Part shown: positions 10,533 through 21,474 of the stretch, piece by piece
Position numbering within the stretch: the stretch's first letter is position 1
Layout: each line of letters begins with the position of its first letter
The notes under the pieces: model-generated
The model's database searches: none
Told to the model about the DNA's origin: nothing
Seen by the model: the letters and a program-made list of their open reading frames with translations, nothing else
Source of the DNA: Endomychus coccineus
Lineage: Eukaryota > Arthropoda > Insecta > Coleoptera > Endomychidae
NCBI GenBank assembly: GCA_958510875.1
Contig: OY294067.1
Span: 142,209,846 to 142,273,845, forward strand
Direction: 5' to 3'
DNA: 64,000 nt
Made by a program: the position numbers and the translations under genes

Positions 10533-10932
10533 CGATCTTTTACGTTTATTCATCTTTATAATCCTATGTTAAATTATCTAAGTTATCTTCATAATTCAGA
10601 AAATTTAATTCTATATCTCTTAAGTTACATACACGATAGTGGCCAATTAGGCAAAGAAACTTTAAACTTGTTTATAATTAACCAGAACAATTCTCAGTCA
10701 GTTCTATTGAAATATATAAGAACCAGGATGCTGTCATTTGAATAAGAACTGTCAAGTAACTGCCAACCATAGCAGTACTAACCTACAATCCTTACTTCAA
10801 AAAACGACTGAACTTTAGATGAATGTGCGTGAATAGTTGATCTATGGTAGGGCATCGAATCGCATTGTGTTTATCAATGATCTACTATCCTTTCAGAGGT
10901 TTATATTTACAAAAATATAAAAATCTAATAGG

Positions 10933-11005
10933 ACCGAAGTGGTGTAATTGGTAAACACCCTGGACTAGAAATCCAGAAATGTGGGTTCGAATCCCACCTA
11001 TGGTT
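10933..11005 (+). tRNA. tRNA-Ser(AGA)-like, left copy 24
   Basis: Same as the model copy. Confidence 0.6.
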
Positions 11006-11405
11006 CGATCTTTTACGTTTATCCATCTTTATAATCCTATGTTAAATTATCTAAGTTATCTTCATAATTTAGAAAATTTAATTCTATATCTCTTAAGTTA
11101 CATACACGATAGTGGCCAATTAGGCAAAGAAACTTTAAACTTGTTTATAATTAACCAGAACAATTCTCAGTCAGTTCTATTGAAATATATAAGAACCAGG
11201 ATGCTGTCATTTGAATAAGAACTGTCAAGTAACTGCCAACCATAGCAGTACTAACCTACAATCCTTACTTCAAAAATCGACTGAACTTTAGATGAATGTG
11301 CGTGAATAGTTGATCTATGGTAGGGCATCGAATCGCATTGTGTTTATCAATGATCTACTATCCTTTCAGAGGTTTATATTTACAAAAATATAAAAATCTA
11401 ATAGG

Positions 11406-11478
11406 ACCGAAGTGGTGTAATTGGTAAACACCCTGGACTAGAAATCCAGAAATATGGGTTCGAATCACACCTATGGTT
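11406..11478 (+). pseudogene. tRNA-Ser(AGA)-like, left copy 25, broken T stem
   Basis: A49 type plus C to A at 11467 (position 62). Two of five T-stem pairs are lost and the edge of box B is altered, so this copy is probably not a working tRNA gene. Confidence 0.55.
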
Positions 11479-11878
11479 CGATCTTTTACGTTTATTCATC
11501 TTTATAATCCTATGTTAAATTATCTAAGTTATCTTCATAATTCAGAAAATTTAATTCTATATCTCTTAAGTTACATACACGATAGTGGCCAATTAGGCAA
11601 AGAAACTTTAAACTTGTTTATAATTAACCAGAACAATTCTCAGTCAGTTCTATTGAAATATATAAGAACCAGGATGCTGTCATTTGAATAAGAACTGTCA
11701 AGTAACTGCCAACCATAGCGGTACTAACCTACAATCCTTACTTCAAAAAACGACTGAACTTTAGATGAATGTGCGTGAATAGTTGATCTATGGTAGAGCA
11801 TCGAATCGCATTGTGTTTATCAATGATCTACTATCCTTTCAGAGGTTTATATTTACAAAAATATAAAAATCTAATAGG

Positions 11879-11951
11879 ACCGAAGTGGTGTAATTGGTAA
11901 ACACCCTGGACTAGAAATCCAGAAATGTGGGTTCGAATCCCACCTATGGTT
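11879..11951 (+). tRNA. tRNA-Ser(AGA)-like, left copy 26
   Basis: Same as the model copy. Confidence 0.6.
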
Positions 11952-12351
11952 CGATCTTTTACGTTTATTCATCTTTATAATCCTATGTTAAATTATCTAA
12001 GTTATCTTCATAATTCAGAAAATTTAATTCTATATCTCTTAAGTTACATACACGATAGTGGCCAATTAGGCAAAGAAACTTTAAACTTGTTTATAATTAA
12101 CCAGAACAATTCTCAGTCAGTTCTATTGAAATATATAAGAACCAGGATGCTGTCATTTGAATAAGAACTGTCAAGTAACTGCCAACCATAGCAGTACTAA
12201 CCTACAATCCTTACTTCAAAAAACGACTGAACATTAGATGAATGTGCGTGAATAGTTGATCTATGGTAGGGCATCGAATCGCATTGTGTTTATCAATGAT
12301 CTACTATCCTTTCAGAGGTTTATATTTACAAAAATATAAAAATCTAATAGG

Positions 12352-12424
12352 ACCGAAGTGGTGTAATTGGTAAACACCCTGGACTAGAAATCCAGAAATA
12401 TGGGTTCGAATCCCACCTATGGTT
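12352..12424 (+). tRNA. tRNA-Ser(AGA)-like, left copy 27
   Basis: A49 type. Confidence 0.5.
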
Positions 12425-12770
12425 CGATCTTTTACGTTTATTCATCTTTATAATCCTATGTTAAATTATCTAAGTTATCTTCATAATTCAGAAAATTTAA
12501 TTCTATATCTCTTAAGTTACATACACGATAGTGGCCAATTAGGTAAAGAAACTTTAAACTTGTTTATAATTAACCAGAACAATTCTCAGTCAGTTCTATT
12601 GAAATATATAAGAACCAGGATGCTGTCATTTGAATAAGAACTGTCAAGTAACTGCCAACCATAGCAGTACTAACCTACAATCCTTACTTCAAAAAACGAC
12701 TGAACTTTAGATGAATGTGCGTGAATAGTTGATCTATGGTAGGGCATCGAATCGCATTGTGTTTATCAAT

Positions 12771-12785
12771 GATCTACTATCATGG
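12771..12785 (+). repeat. 46-bp deletion reaching into the tRNA 5' end, second example
   Basis: Same junction as near 8680, exactly 4,096 bp further on, with the same linked A-to-G change downstream of the tRNA. It is part of the duplicated 4,096-bp block. Confidence 0.85.
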
Positions 12786-12851
12786 TGGTGTAATTGGTAA
12801 ACACCCTGGACTAGAAATCCAGAAATGTGGGTTCGAATCCCACCTATGGTT
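12779..12851 (+). tRNA. tRNA-Ser(AGA)-like, left copy 28, new acceptor strand
   Basis: Same 46-bp deletion form as copy 19, with acceptor strand ATCATGG. Confidence 0.55.
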
Positions 12852-13251
12852 CGGTCTTTTACGTTTATTCATCTTTATAATCCTATGTTAAATTATCTAA
12901 GTTATCTTCATAATTCAGAAAATTTAATTCTATATCTCTTAAGTTACATACACGATAGTGGCCAATTAGGCAAAGAAACTTTAAACTTGTTTATAATTAA
13001 CCAGAACAATTCTCAGTCAGTTCTATTGAAATATATAAGAACCAGGATGCTGTCATTTGAATAAGAACTGTCAAGTAACTGCCAACCATAGCAGTACTAA
13101 CCTACAATCCTTACTTCAAAAAACGACTGAACTTTAGATGAATGTGCGTGAATAGTTGATCTATGGTAGGGCATCGAATCGCATTGTGTTTATCAATGAT
13201 CTACTATCCTTTCAGAGGTTTATATTTACAAAAATATAAAAATCTAATAGG

Positions 13252-13324
13252 ACCGAAGTGGTGTAATTGGTAAACACCCTGGACTAGAAATCCAGAAATG
13301 TGGGTTCGAATCCCACCTATGGTT
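13252..13324 (+). tRNA. tRNA-Ser(AGA)-like, left copy 29
   Basis: Same as the model copy. Confidence 0.6.
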
Positions 13325-13724
13325 CGATCTTTTACGTTTATTCATCTTTATAATCCTATGTTAAATTATCTAAGTTATCTTCATAATTCAGAAAATTTAA
13401 TTCTATATCTCTTAAGTTACATACACGATAGTGGCCAATTAGGCAAAGAAACTTTAAACTTGTTTATAATTAACCAGAACAATTCTCAGTCAGTTCTATT
13501 GAAATATATAAGAACCAGGATGCTGTCATTTGAATAAGAACTGTCAAGTAACTGCCAACCATAGCAGTACTAACCTACAATCCTTACTTCAAAAAACGAC
13601 TGAACTTTAGATGAATGTGCGTGAATAGTTGATCTATGGTAGGGCATCGAATCGCATTGTGTTTATCAATGATCTACTATCCTTTCAGAGGTTTATATTT
13701 ACAAAAATATAAAAATCTAATAGG

Positions 13725-13797
13725 ACCGAAGTGGTGTAATTGGTAAACACCCTGGACTAGAAATCCAGAAATGTGGGTTCGAATCCCACCTATGGTT
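13725..13797 (+). tRNA. tRNA-Ser(AGA)-like, left copy 30
   Basis: Same as the model copy; G49 although its block partner at 9629 is A49. Confidence 0.6.
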
Positions 13798-14197
13798 CGA
13801 TCTTTTACGTTTATTCATCTTTATAATCCTATGTTAAATTATCTAAGTTATCTTCATAATTCAGAAAATTTAATTCTATATCTCTTAAGTTACATACACG
13901 ATAGTGGCCAATTAGGCAAAGAAACTTTAAACTTGTTTATAATTAACCAGAACAATTCTCAGTCAGTTCTATTGAAATATATAAGAACCAGGATGCTGTC
14001 ATTTGAATAAGAACTGTCAAGTAACTGCCAACCATAGCAGTACTAACCTACAATCCTTACTTCAAAAAACGACTGAACTTTAGATGAATGTGCGTGAATA
14101 GTTGATCTATGGTAGGGCATCGAATCGCATTGTGTTTATCAATGATCTACTATCCTTTCAGAGGTTTATATTTACAAAAATATAAAAATCTAATAGG

Positions 14198-14270
14198 ACC
14201 GAAGTGGTGTAATTGGTAAACACCCTGGACTAGAAATCCAGAAATGTGGGTTCGAATCCCACCTATGGTT
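14198..14270 (+). tRNA. tRNA-Ser(AGA)-like, left copy 31
   Basis: Same as the model copy. Confidence 0.6.
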
Positions 14271-14670
14271 CGATCTTTTACGTTTATTCATCTTTATAAT
14301 CCTATGTTAAATTATCTAAGTTATCTTCATAATTCAGAAAATTTAATTCTATATCTCTTAAGTTACATACACGATAGTGGCCAATTAGGCAAAGAAACTT
14401 TAAACTTGTTTATAATTAACCAGAACAATTCTCAGTCAGTTCTATTGAAATATATAAGAACCAGGATGCTGTCATTTGAATAAGAACTGTCAAGTAACTG
14501 CCAACCATAGCAGTACTAACCTACAATCCTTACTTCAAAAAACGACTGAACTTTAGATGAATGTGCGTGAATAGTTGATCTATGGTAGGGCATCGAATCG
14601 CATTGTGTTTATCAATGATCTACTATCCTTTCAGAGGTTTATATTTACAAAAATATAAAAATCTAATAGG

Positions 14671-14743
14671 ACCGAAGTGGTGTAATTGGTAAACACCCTG
14701 GACTAGAAATCCAGAAATGTGGGTTCGAATCCCACCTATGGTT
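14671..14743 (+). tRNA. tRNA-Ser(AGA)-like, left copy 32, terminator lost
   Basis: Model sequence, but the following T-run reads CATTAAC at 14748-14754, leaving no TTTT close downstream. Confidence 0.55.
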
Positions 14744-15143
14744 CGATCATTAACGTTTATTCATCTTTATAATCCTATGTTAAATTATCTAAGTTATCTT
14801 CATAATTCAGAAAATTTAATTCTATATCTCTTAAGTTACATACACGATAGTGGCCAATTAGGCAAAGAAACTTTAAACTTGTTTATAATTAACCAGAACA
14901 ATTCTCAGTCAGTTCTATTGAAATATATAAGAACCAGGATGCTGTCATTTGAATAAGAACTGTCAAGTAACTGCCAACCATAGCAGTACTAACCTACAAT
15001 CCTTACTTCAAAAAACGACTGAACTTTAGATGAATGTGCGTGAATGGTTGATCTATGGTAGGGCATCGAATCGCATTGTGTTTATCAATGATCTACTATC
15101 CTTTCAGAGGTTTATATTTACAAAAATATAAAAATCTAATAGG

Positions 15144-15216
15144 ACCGAAGTGGTGTAATTGGTAAACACCCTGGACTAGAAATCCAGAAATGTGGGTTCG
15201 AATCCCACCTATGGTT
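15144..15216 (+). tRNA. tRNA-Ser(AGA)-like, left copy 33
   Basis: Same as the model copy. Confidence 0.6.
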
Positions 15217-15616
15217 CGATCTTTTACGTTTATTCATCTTTATAATCCTATGTTAAATTATCTAAGTTATCTTCATAATTCAGAAAATTTAATTCTATAT
15301 CTCTTAAGTTACATACACGATAGTGGCCAATTAGGCAAAGAAACTTTAAACTTGTTTATAATTAACCAGAACAATTCTCAGTCAGTTCTATTGAAATATA
15401 TAAGAACCAGGATGCTGTCATTTGAATAAGAACTGTCAAGTAACTGCCAACCATAGCAGTACTAACCTACAATCCTTACTTCAAAAAACGACTGAACTTT
15501 AGATGAATGTGCGTGAATAGTTGATCTATGGTAGGGCATCGAATCGCATTGTGTTTATCAATGATCTACTATCCTTTCAGAGGTTTATATTTACAAAAAT
15601 ATAAAAATCTAATAGG

Positions 15617-15689
15617 ACCGAAGTGGTGTAATTGGTAAACACCCTGGACTAGAAATCCAGAAATGTGGGTTCGAATCCCACCTATGGTT
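15617..15689 (+). tRNA. tRNA-Ser(AGA)-like, left copy 34
   Basis: Same as the model copy. Confidence 0.6.
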
Positions 15690-16089
15690 CGATCTTTTAC
15701 GTTTATTCATCTTTATAATCCTATGTTAAATTATCTAAGTTATCTTCATAATTCAGAAAATTTAATTCTATATCTCTTAAGTTACATACACGATAGTGGC
15801 CAATTAGGCAAAGAAACTTTAAACTTGTTTATAATTAACCAGAACAATTCTCAGTCAGTTCTATTGAAATATATAAGAACCAGGATGCTGTCATTTGAAT
15901 AAGAACTGTCAAGTAACTGCCAACCATAGCAGTACTAACCTACAATCCTTACTTCAAAAAACGACTGAACTTTAGATGAATGTGCGTGAATAGTTGATCT
16001 ATGGTAGGGCATCGAATCGCATTGTGTTTATCAATGATCTACTATCCTTCCAGAGGTTTATATTTACAAAAATATAAAAATCTAATAGG

Positions 16090-16162
16090 ACCGAAGTGGT
16101 GTAATTGGTAAACACCCTGGACTAGAAATCCAGAGATGTGGGTTCGAATCCCACCTATGGTT
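16090..16162 (+). tRNA. tRNA-Ser(AGA)-like, left copy 35
   Basis: Variable-region A to G, as in copies 14 and 22. Confidence 0.6.
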
Positions 16163-16421
16163 CGATCTTTTACGTTTATTCATCTTTATAATCCTATGTT
16201 AAATTATCTAAGTTATCTTCATAATTCAGAAAATTTAATTCTATATCTCTTAGGTTACATACACGATAGTGGCCAATTAGGCAAAGAAACTTTAAACTTG
16301 TTTATAATTAACCAGAACAATTCTCAGTCAGTTCTATTGAAATATATAAGAACCAGGATGCTGTCATTTGAATAAGAACTGTCAAGTAACTGCCAACCAT
16401 AGCAGTACTAACCTACAATCC

Positions 16422-16447
16422 TTACTTCAAAATCAAAATCTAATAGG
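16422..16447 (+). repeat. 115-bp spacer deletion, third example
   Basis: Same junction again, preceded by a unit with the same variable-loop change as the second example. The tRNA just downstream has the double D-stem change at 16471 and 16473. Confidence 0.9.
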
Positions 16448-16520
16448 ACCGAAGTGGTGTAATTGGTAAATATCCTGGACTAGAAATCCAGAAATGTGGG
16501 TTCGAATCCCACCTATGGTT
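16448..16520 (+). tRNA. tRNA-Ser(AGA)-like, left copy 36, altered D stem
   Basis: C to T at 16471 and 16473 turns the D-stem 3' strand ACAC into ATAT; with GTGT it still pairs through two A-U and two G-U pairs. The upstream tract is shortened by the 115-bp deletion. Confidence 0.5.
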
Positions 16521-16920
16521 CGATCTTTTACGTTTATTCATCTTTATAATCCTATGTTAAATTATCTAAGTTATCTTCATAATTCAGAAAATTTAATTCT
16601 ATATCTCTTAAGTTACATACACGATAGTGGCCAATTAGGCAAAGAAACTTTAAACTTGTTTATAATTAACCAGAACAATTCTCAGTCAGTTCTATTGAAA
16701 TATATAAGAACCAGGATGCTGTCATTTGAATAAGAACTGTCAAGTAACTGCCAACCATAGCAGTACTAACCTACAATCCTTACTTCAAAAAACGACTGAA
16801 CTTTAGATGAATGTGCGTGAATAGTTGATCTATGGTAGGGCATCGAATCGCATTGTGTTTATCAATGATCTACTATCCTTTCAGAGGTTTATATTTACAA
16901 AAATATAAAAATCTAATAGG

Positions 16921-16993
16921 ACCGAAGTGGTGTAATTGGTAAACACCCTGGACTAGAAATCCAGAAATGTGGGTTCGAATCCCACCTATGGTT
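16921..16993 (+). tRNA. tRNA-Ser(AGA)-like, left copy 37
   Basis: Model sequence; the +10-bp insertion lies about 135 bp downstream. Confidence 0.6.
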
Positions 16994-17125
16994 CGATCTT
17001 TTACGTTTATTCATCTTTATAATCCTATGTTAAATTATCTAAGTTATCTTCATAATTCAGAAAATTTAATTCTATATCTCTTAAGTTACATACACGATAG
17101 TGGCCAATTAGGCAAAGAAACTTTA

Positions 17126-17151
17126 AACTTTATAATTAAACTTTATAATTA
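17126..17151 (+). repeat. 13-bp tandem duplication, net +10 bp
   Basis: TATAATTAAACTT is duplicated and GTT lost compared with other units. The unit becomes 483 bp and the overlapping open frame is cut to 61 codons. It is seen once only. Confidence 0.85.
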
Positions 17152-17403
17152 ACCAGAACAATTCTCAGTCAGTTCTATTGGAATATATAAGAACCAGGAT
17201 GCTGTCATTTGAATAAGAACTGTCAAGTAACTGCCAACCATAGCAGTACTAACCTACAATCCTTACTTCAAAAAACGACTGAACTTTAGATGAATGTGCG
17301 TGAATAGTTGATCTATGGTAGGGCATCGAATCGCATTGTGTTTATCAATGATCTACTATCCTTTCAGAGGTTTATATTTACAAAAATATAAAAATCTAAT
17401 AGG

Positions 17404-17476
17404 ACCGAAGTGGTGTAATTGGTAAACACCCTGGACTAGAAATCCAGAAATGTGGGTTCGAATCCCACCTATGGTT
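17404..17476 (+). tRNA. tRNA-Ser(AGA)-like, left copy 38
   Basis: Same as the model copy. Confidence 0.6.
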
Positions 17477-17876
17477 CGATCTTTTACGTTTATTCATCTT
17501 TATAATCCTATGTTAAATTATCTAAGTTATCTTCATAATTCAGAAAATTTAATTCTATATCTCTTAAGTTACATACACGATAGTGGCCAATTAGGCAAAG
17601 AAACTTTAAACTTGTTTATAATTAACCAGAACAATTCTCAGTCAGTTCTATTGAAATATATAAGAACCAGGATGCTGTCATTTGAATAAGAACTGTCAAG
17701 TAACTGCCAACCATAGCAGTACTAACCTACAATCCTTACTTCAAAAAACGACTGAACTTTAGATGAATGTGCGTGAATAGTTGATCTATGGTAGGGCATC
17801 GAATCGCATTGTGTTTATCAATGATCTACTATCCTTTCAGAGGTTTATATTTAAAAAAATATAAAAATCTAATAGG

Positions 17877-17949
17877 ACCGAAGTGGTGTAATTGGTAAAC
17901 ACCCTGGACTAGAAATCCAGAAATGTGGGTTCGAATCCCACCTATGGTT
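17877..17949 (+). tRNA. tRNA-Ser(AGA)-like, left copy 39, terminator weakened
   Basis: Model sequence; the T-run is shortened to TTT (CATTTAC, 17954-17960). Confidence 0.55.
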
Positions 17950-18349
17950 CGATCATTTACGTTTATTCATCTTTATAATCCTATGTTAAATTATCTAAGT
18001 TATCTTCATAATTCAGAAAATTTAATTCTATATCTCTTAAGTTACATACACGATAGTGGCCAATTAGGCAAAGAAACTTTAAACTTGTTTATAATTAACC
18101 AGAACAATTCTCAGTCAGTTCTATTGAAATATATAAGAACCAGGATGCTGTCATTTGAATAAGAACTGTCAAGTAACTGCCAACCATAGCAGTACTAACC
18201 TACAATCCTTACTTCAAAAAACGACTGAACTTTAGATGAATGTGCGTGAATAGTTGATCTATGGTAGGGCATCGAATCGCATTGTGTTTATCAATGATCT
18301 ACTATCCTTTCAGAGGTTTATATTTACAAAAATATAAAAATCTAATAGG

Positions 18350-18422
18350 ACCGAAGTGGTGTAATTGGTAAACACCCTGGACTAGAAATCCAGAATAGTG
18401 GGTTCGAATCCCACCTATGGTT
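18350..18422 (+). tRNA. tRNA-Ser(AGA)-like, left copy 40, beside the inversion
   Basis: Variable region AAAT becomes AATA (18396-18397), a change seen in no other copy. Confidence 0.55.
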
Positions 18423-18508
18423 CGATCTTTTACGTTTATTCATCTTTATAATCCTATGTTAAATTATCTAAGTTATCTTCATAATTCAGAAAATTTAATT
18501 CTATATCT

Positions 18509-18550
18509 CTTAAGTTATATATATATATATATACATATATATAACTTAAG
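18509..18550. repeat. Central palindrome joining the two arms
   Basis: A 42-bp palindrome centred between 18,529 and 18,530 with no loop. CTTAAGTTATAT on the left pairs with ATATAACTTAAG on the right around a TA-dinucleotide core, with a single mismatch (A18525 against C18534). Outside it, both arms continue as the same repeat unit in opposite orientation. Both arms stop at the same point of the unit, the TTAAGTTA stretch, after which the TA run replaces the usual sequence. It could extrude as a cruciform and fits a fold-back origin of the inversion. Confidence 0.95.
18519..18542. repeat. TA microsatellite at the inversion point
   Basis: A run of alternating A and T, interrupted once by C at 18534. 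The ordinary unit has a non-repetitive sequence at this position, so the run is specific to the junction and probably grew after, or formed during, the inversion. Confidence 0.85.
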
Positions 18551-18636
18551 AGATATAGAATTAAATTTTCTGAATTATGAAGATAACTTAGATAATTTAA
18601 CATAGGATTATGAAGATGAATGAACGTAAAAGATTG

Positions 18637-18709
18637 AACCATAGGCGGGATTCGAACCCACATTTCTGGATTTCTAGTCCAGAGTGTTTACCAATTACAC
18701 CACTTCGGT
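18637..18709 (-). tRNA. tRNA-Ser(AGA)-like, right copy 1, beside the inversion
   Basis: Two private tRNA changes on the sense strand: A64 to G (T stem, now a G-U pair) and C26 to U. Its flank also differs from the consensus. Confidence 0.55.
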
Positions 18710-19109
18710 CCTATTAGATTTTTATATTTTTGTAAATATAAACCTCTGAAAGGATAGTAGATCATTGATAAACACAATGCGATTCGATGCCCTACCATAG
18801 ATCAACTATCCACGCACATTCATCTAAAGTTCAGTCGTTTTTTGAAGTAAGGATTGTAGGTTAGTACTGCTATGGTTGGCAGTTACTTGACAGTTCTTAT
18901 TCAAATGACAGCATCCTGGTTCTTATATATTTCAATAGAACTGACTGAGAATTGTTCTGGTTAATTATAAACAAGTTTAAAGTTTCTTTGCCTAATTGGC
19001 CACTATCGTGTATGTAACTTAAGAGATATAGAATTAAATTTTCTGAATTATGAAGATAACTTAGATAATTTAACATAGGATTATAAAGATGAATAAACGT
19101 AAAAGATCG

Positions 19110-19182
19110 AACCATAGGTGGGATTCGAACCCATATTTCTGGATTTCTAGTCCAGGGTGTTTACCAATTACACCACTTCGGT
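19110..19182 (-). tRNA. tRNA-Ser(AGA)-like, right copy 2
   Basis: A49 type. Confidence 0.5.
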
Positions 19183-19582
19183 CCTATTAGATTTTTATAT
19201 TTTTGTAAATGTAAACCTCTGAAAGGATAGTAGATCATTGATAAACACAATGCGATTCGATGCCCTACCATAGATCAACTATTCACGCACATTCATCTAA
19301 AGTTCAGTCGTTTTTTGAAGTAAGGATTGTAGGTTAGTACTGCTATGGTTGGCAGTTACTTGACAGTTCTTATTCAAATGACAGCATCCTGGTTCTTATA
19401 TATTTCAATAGAACTGACTGAGAATTGTTCTGGTTAATTATAAACAAGTTTAAAGTTTCTTTGCCTAATTGGCCACTATCGTGTATGTAACTTAAGAGAT
19501 ATAGAATTAAATTTTCTGAATTATGAAGATAACTTAGATAATTTAACATAGGATTATAAAGATGAATAAACGTAAAAGATCG

Positions 19583-19655
19583 AACCATAGGTGGGATTCG
19601 AACCCACATTTCTGGATTTCTAGTCCAGGGTGTTTACCAATTACACCACTTCGGT
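19583..19655 (-). tRNA. tRNA-Ser(AGA)-like, right copy 3
   Basis: Same as the model copy. Confidence 0.6.
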
Positions 19656-20055
19656 CCTATTAGATTTTTATATTTTTGTAAATATAAACCTCTGAAAGGA
19701 TAGTAGATCATTGATAAACACAATGCGATTCGATGCCCTACCATAGATCAACTATTCACGCACATTCATCTAAAGTTCAGTCGTTTTTTGAAGTAAGGAT
19801 TGTAGGTTAGTACTGCTATGGTTGGCAGTTACTTGACAGTTCTTATTCAAATGACAGCATCCTGGTTCTTATATATTTCAATAGAACTGACTGAGAATTG
19901 TTCTGGTTAATTATAAACAAGTTTAAAGTTTCTTTGCCTAATTGGCCACTATCGTGTATGTAACTTAAGAGATATAGAATTAAATTTTCTGAATTATGAA
20001 GATAACTTAGATAATTTAACATAGGATTATAAAGATGAATAAACGTAAAAGATCG

Positions 20056-20128
20056 AACCATAGGTGGGATTCGAACCCACATTTCTGGATTTCTAGTCCA
20101 GGGTGTTTACCAATTACACCACTTCGGT
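20056..20128 (-). tRNA. tRNA-Ser(AGA)-like, right copy 4
   Basis: Same as the model copy. Confidence 0.6.
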
Positions 20129-20528
20129 CCTATTAGATTTTTATATTTTTGTAAATATAAACCTCTGAAAGGATAGTAGATCATTGATAAACACAATGCG
20201 ATTCGATGCCCTACCATAGATCAACTATTCACGCACATTCATCTAAAGTTCAGTCGTTTTTTGAAGTAAGGATTATAGGTTAGTACTGCTATGGTTGGCA
20301 GTTACTTGACAGTTCTTATTCAAATGACAGCATCCTGGTTCTTATATATTTCAATAGAACTGACTGAGAATTGTTCTGGTTAATTATAAACAAGTTTAAA
20401 GTTTCTTTGCCTAATTGGCCACTATCGTGTATGTAACTTAAGAGATATAGAATTAAATTTTCTGAATTATGAAGATAACTTAGATAATTTAACATAGGAT
20501 TATAAAGATGAATAAACGTAAAAGATCG

Positions 20529-20601
20529 AACCATAGGTGGGATTCGAACCCACATTTCTGGATTTCTAGTCCAGGGTGTTTACCAATTACACCACTTCGG
20601 T
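20529..20601 (-). tRNA. tRNA-Ser(AGA)-like, right copy 5
   Basis: Same as the model copy. Confidence 0.6.
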
Positions 20602-21001
20602 CCTATTAGATTTTTATATTTTTGTAAATATAAACCTCTGAAAGGATAGTAGATCATTGATAAACACAATGCGATTCGATGCCCTACCATAGATCAACTA
20701 TTCACGCACATTCATCTAAAGTTCAGTCGTTTTTTGAAGTAAGGATTGTAGGTTAGTACTGCTATGGTTGGCAGTTACTTGACAGTTCTTATTCAAATGA
20801 CAGCATCCTGGTTCTTATATATTTCAATAGAACTGACTGAGAATTGTTCTGGTTAATTATAAACAAGTTTAAAGTTTCTTTGCCTAATTGGCCACTATCG
20901 TGTATGTAACTTAAGAGATATAGAATTAAATTTTCTGAATTATGAAGATAACTTAGATAATTTAACATAGGATTATAAAGATGAATAAACGTAAAAGATC
21001 G

Positions 21002-21074
21002 AACCATAGGTGGGATTCGAACCCACATTTCTGGATTTCTAGTCCAGGGTGTTTACCAATTACACCACTTCGGT
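21002..21074 (-). tRNA. tRNA-Ser(AGA)-like, right copy 6
   Basis: Same as the model copy. Confidence 0.6.
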
Positions 21075-21474
21075 CCTATTAGATTTTTATATTTTTGTAA
21101 ATATAAACCTCTGAAAGGATAGTAGATCATTGATAAACACAATGCGATTCGATGCCCTACCATAGATCAACTATTCACGCACATTCATCTAAAGTTCAGT
21201 CGTTTTTTGAAGTAAGGATTGTAGGTTAGTACTGCTATGGTTGGCAGTTACTTGACAGTTCTTATTCAAATGACAGCATCCTGGTTCTTATATATTTCAA
21301 TAGAACTGACTGAGAATTGTTCTGGTTAATTATAAACAAGTTTAAAGTTTCTTTGCCTAATTGGCCACTATCGTGTATGTAACTTAAGAGATATAGAATT
21401 AAATTTTCTGAATTATGAAGATAACTTAGATAATTTAACACAGGATTATAAAGATGAATAAACGTAAAAGATCG

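Larger units (their letters stand above)
6837..10932 (+). repeat. Higher-order block of 9 units, copy 1 (4,096 bp)
   Basis: Shares private variants with the segment starting at 10933, always 4,096 bp apart: the TTTAGAAAA change in the frame, the TAGAGCATCG change near 7700, the A49 tRNAs and the 46-bp deletion. The similarity fades toward its end, where the A49 tRNA at 9629 is not matched by the one at 13725. Confidence 0.75.
10933..13720 (+). repeat. Higher-order block, copy 2 (partial)
   Basis: Second copy of the left block, matched for at least six units. It adds its own changes, for example C to A at 11467 in the tRNA T stem. Confidence 0.7.
1..18529 (+). repeat. Left tandem array of 473-bp tRNA-bearing units
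   Basis: Forty complete tRNA copies plus a cut unit at each edge, all in + orientation. Taking the tRNA 5' end as unit start, the unit is 473 bp: tRNA (1-73), a TTTT run (79-82), then about 390 bp of spacer. The 39 spacings add up exactly as 39 x 473 minus three 115-bp deletions, minus two 46-bp deletions, plus one 10-bp insertion. Units differ by only a few substitutions. The tRNA starts at 330, 803, 1276, 1749, 2222, 2580, 3053 and so on to 18350. Private variants shared by distant units show block-wise duplication. Confidence 0.98.

Noticed and set aside
18417..18663. Two overlapping frames of 62 and 69 codons on opposite strands at the centre
   Set aside because: They are the same repeated frame read into the palindrome from each side; the TA run gives alternating Tyr-Ile codons by chance.
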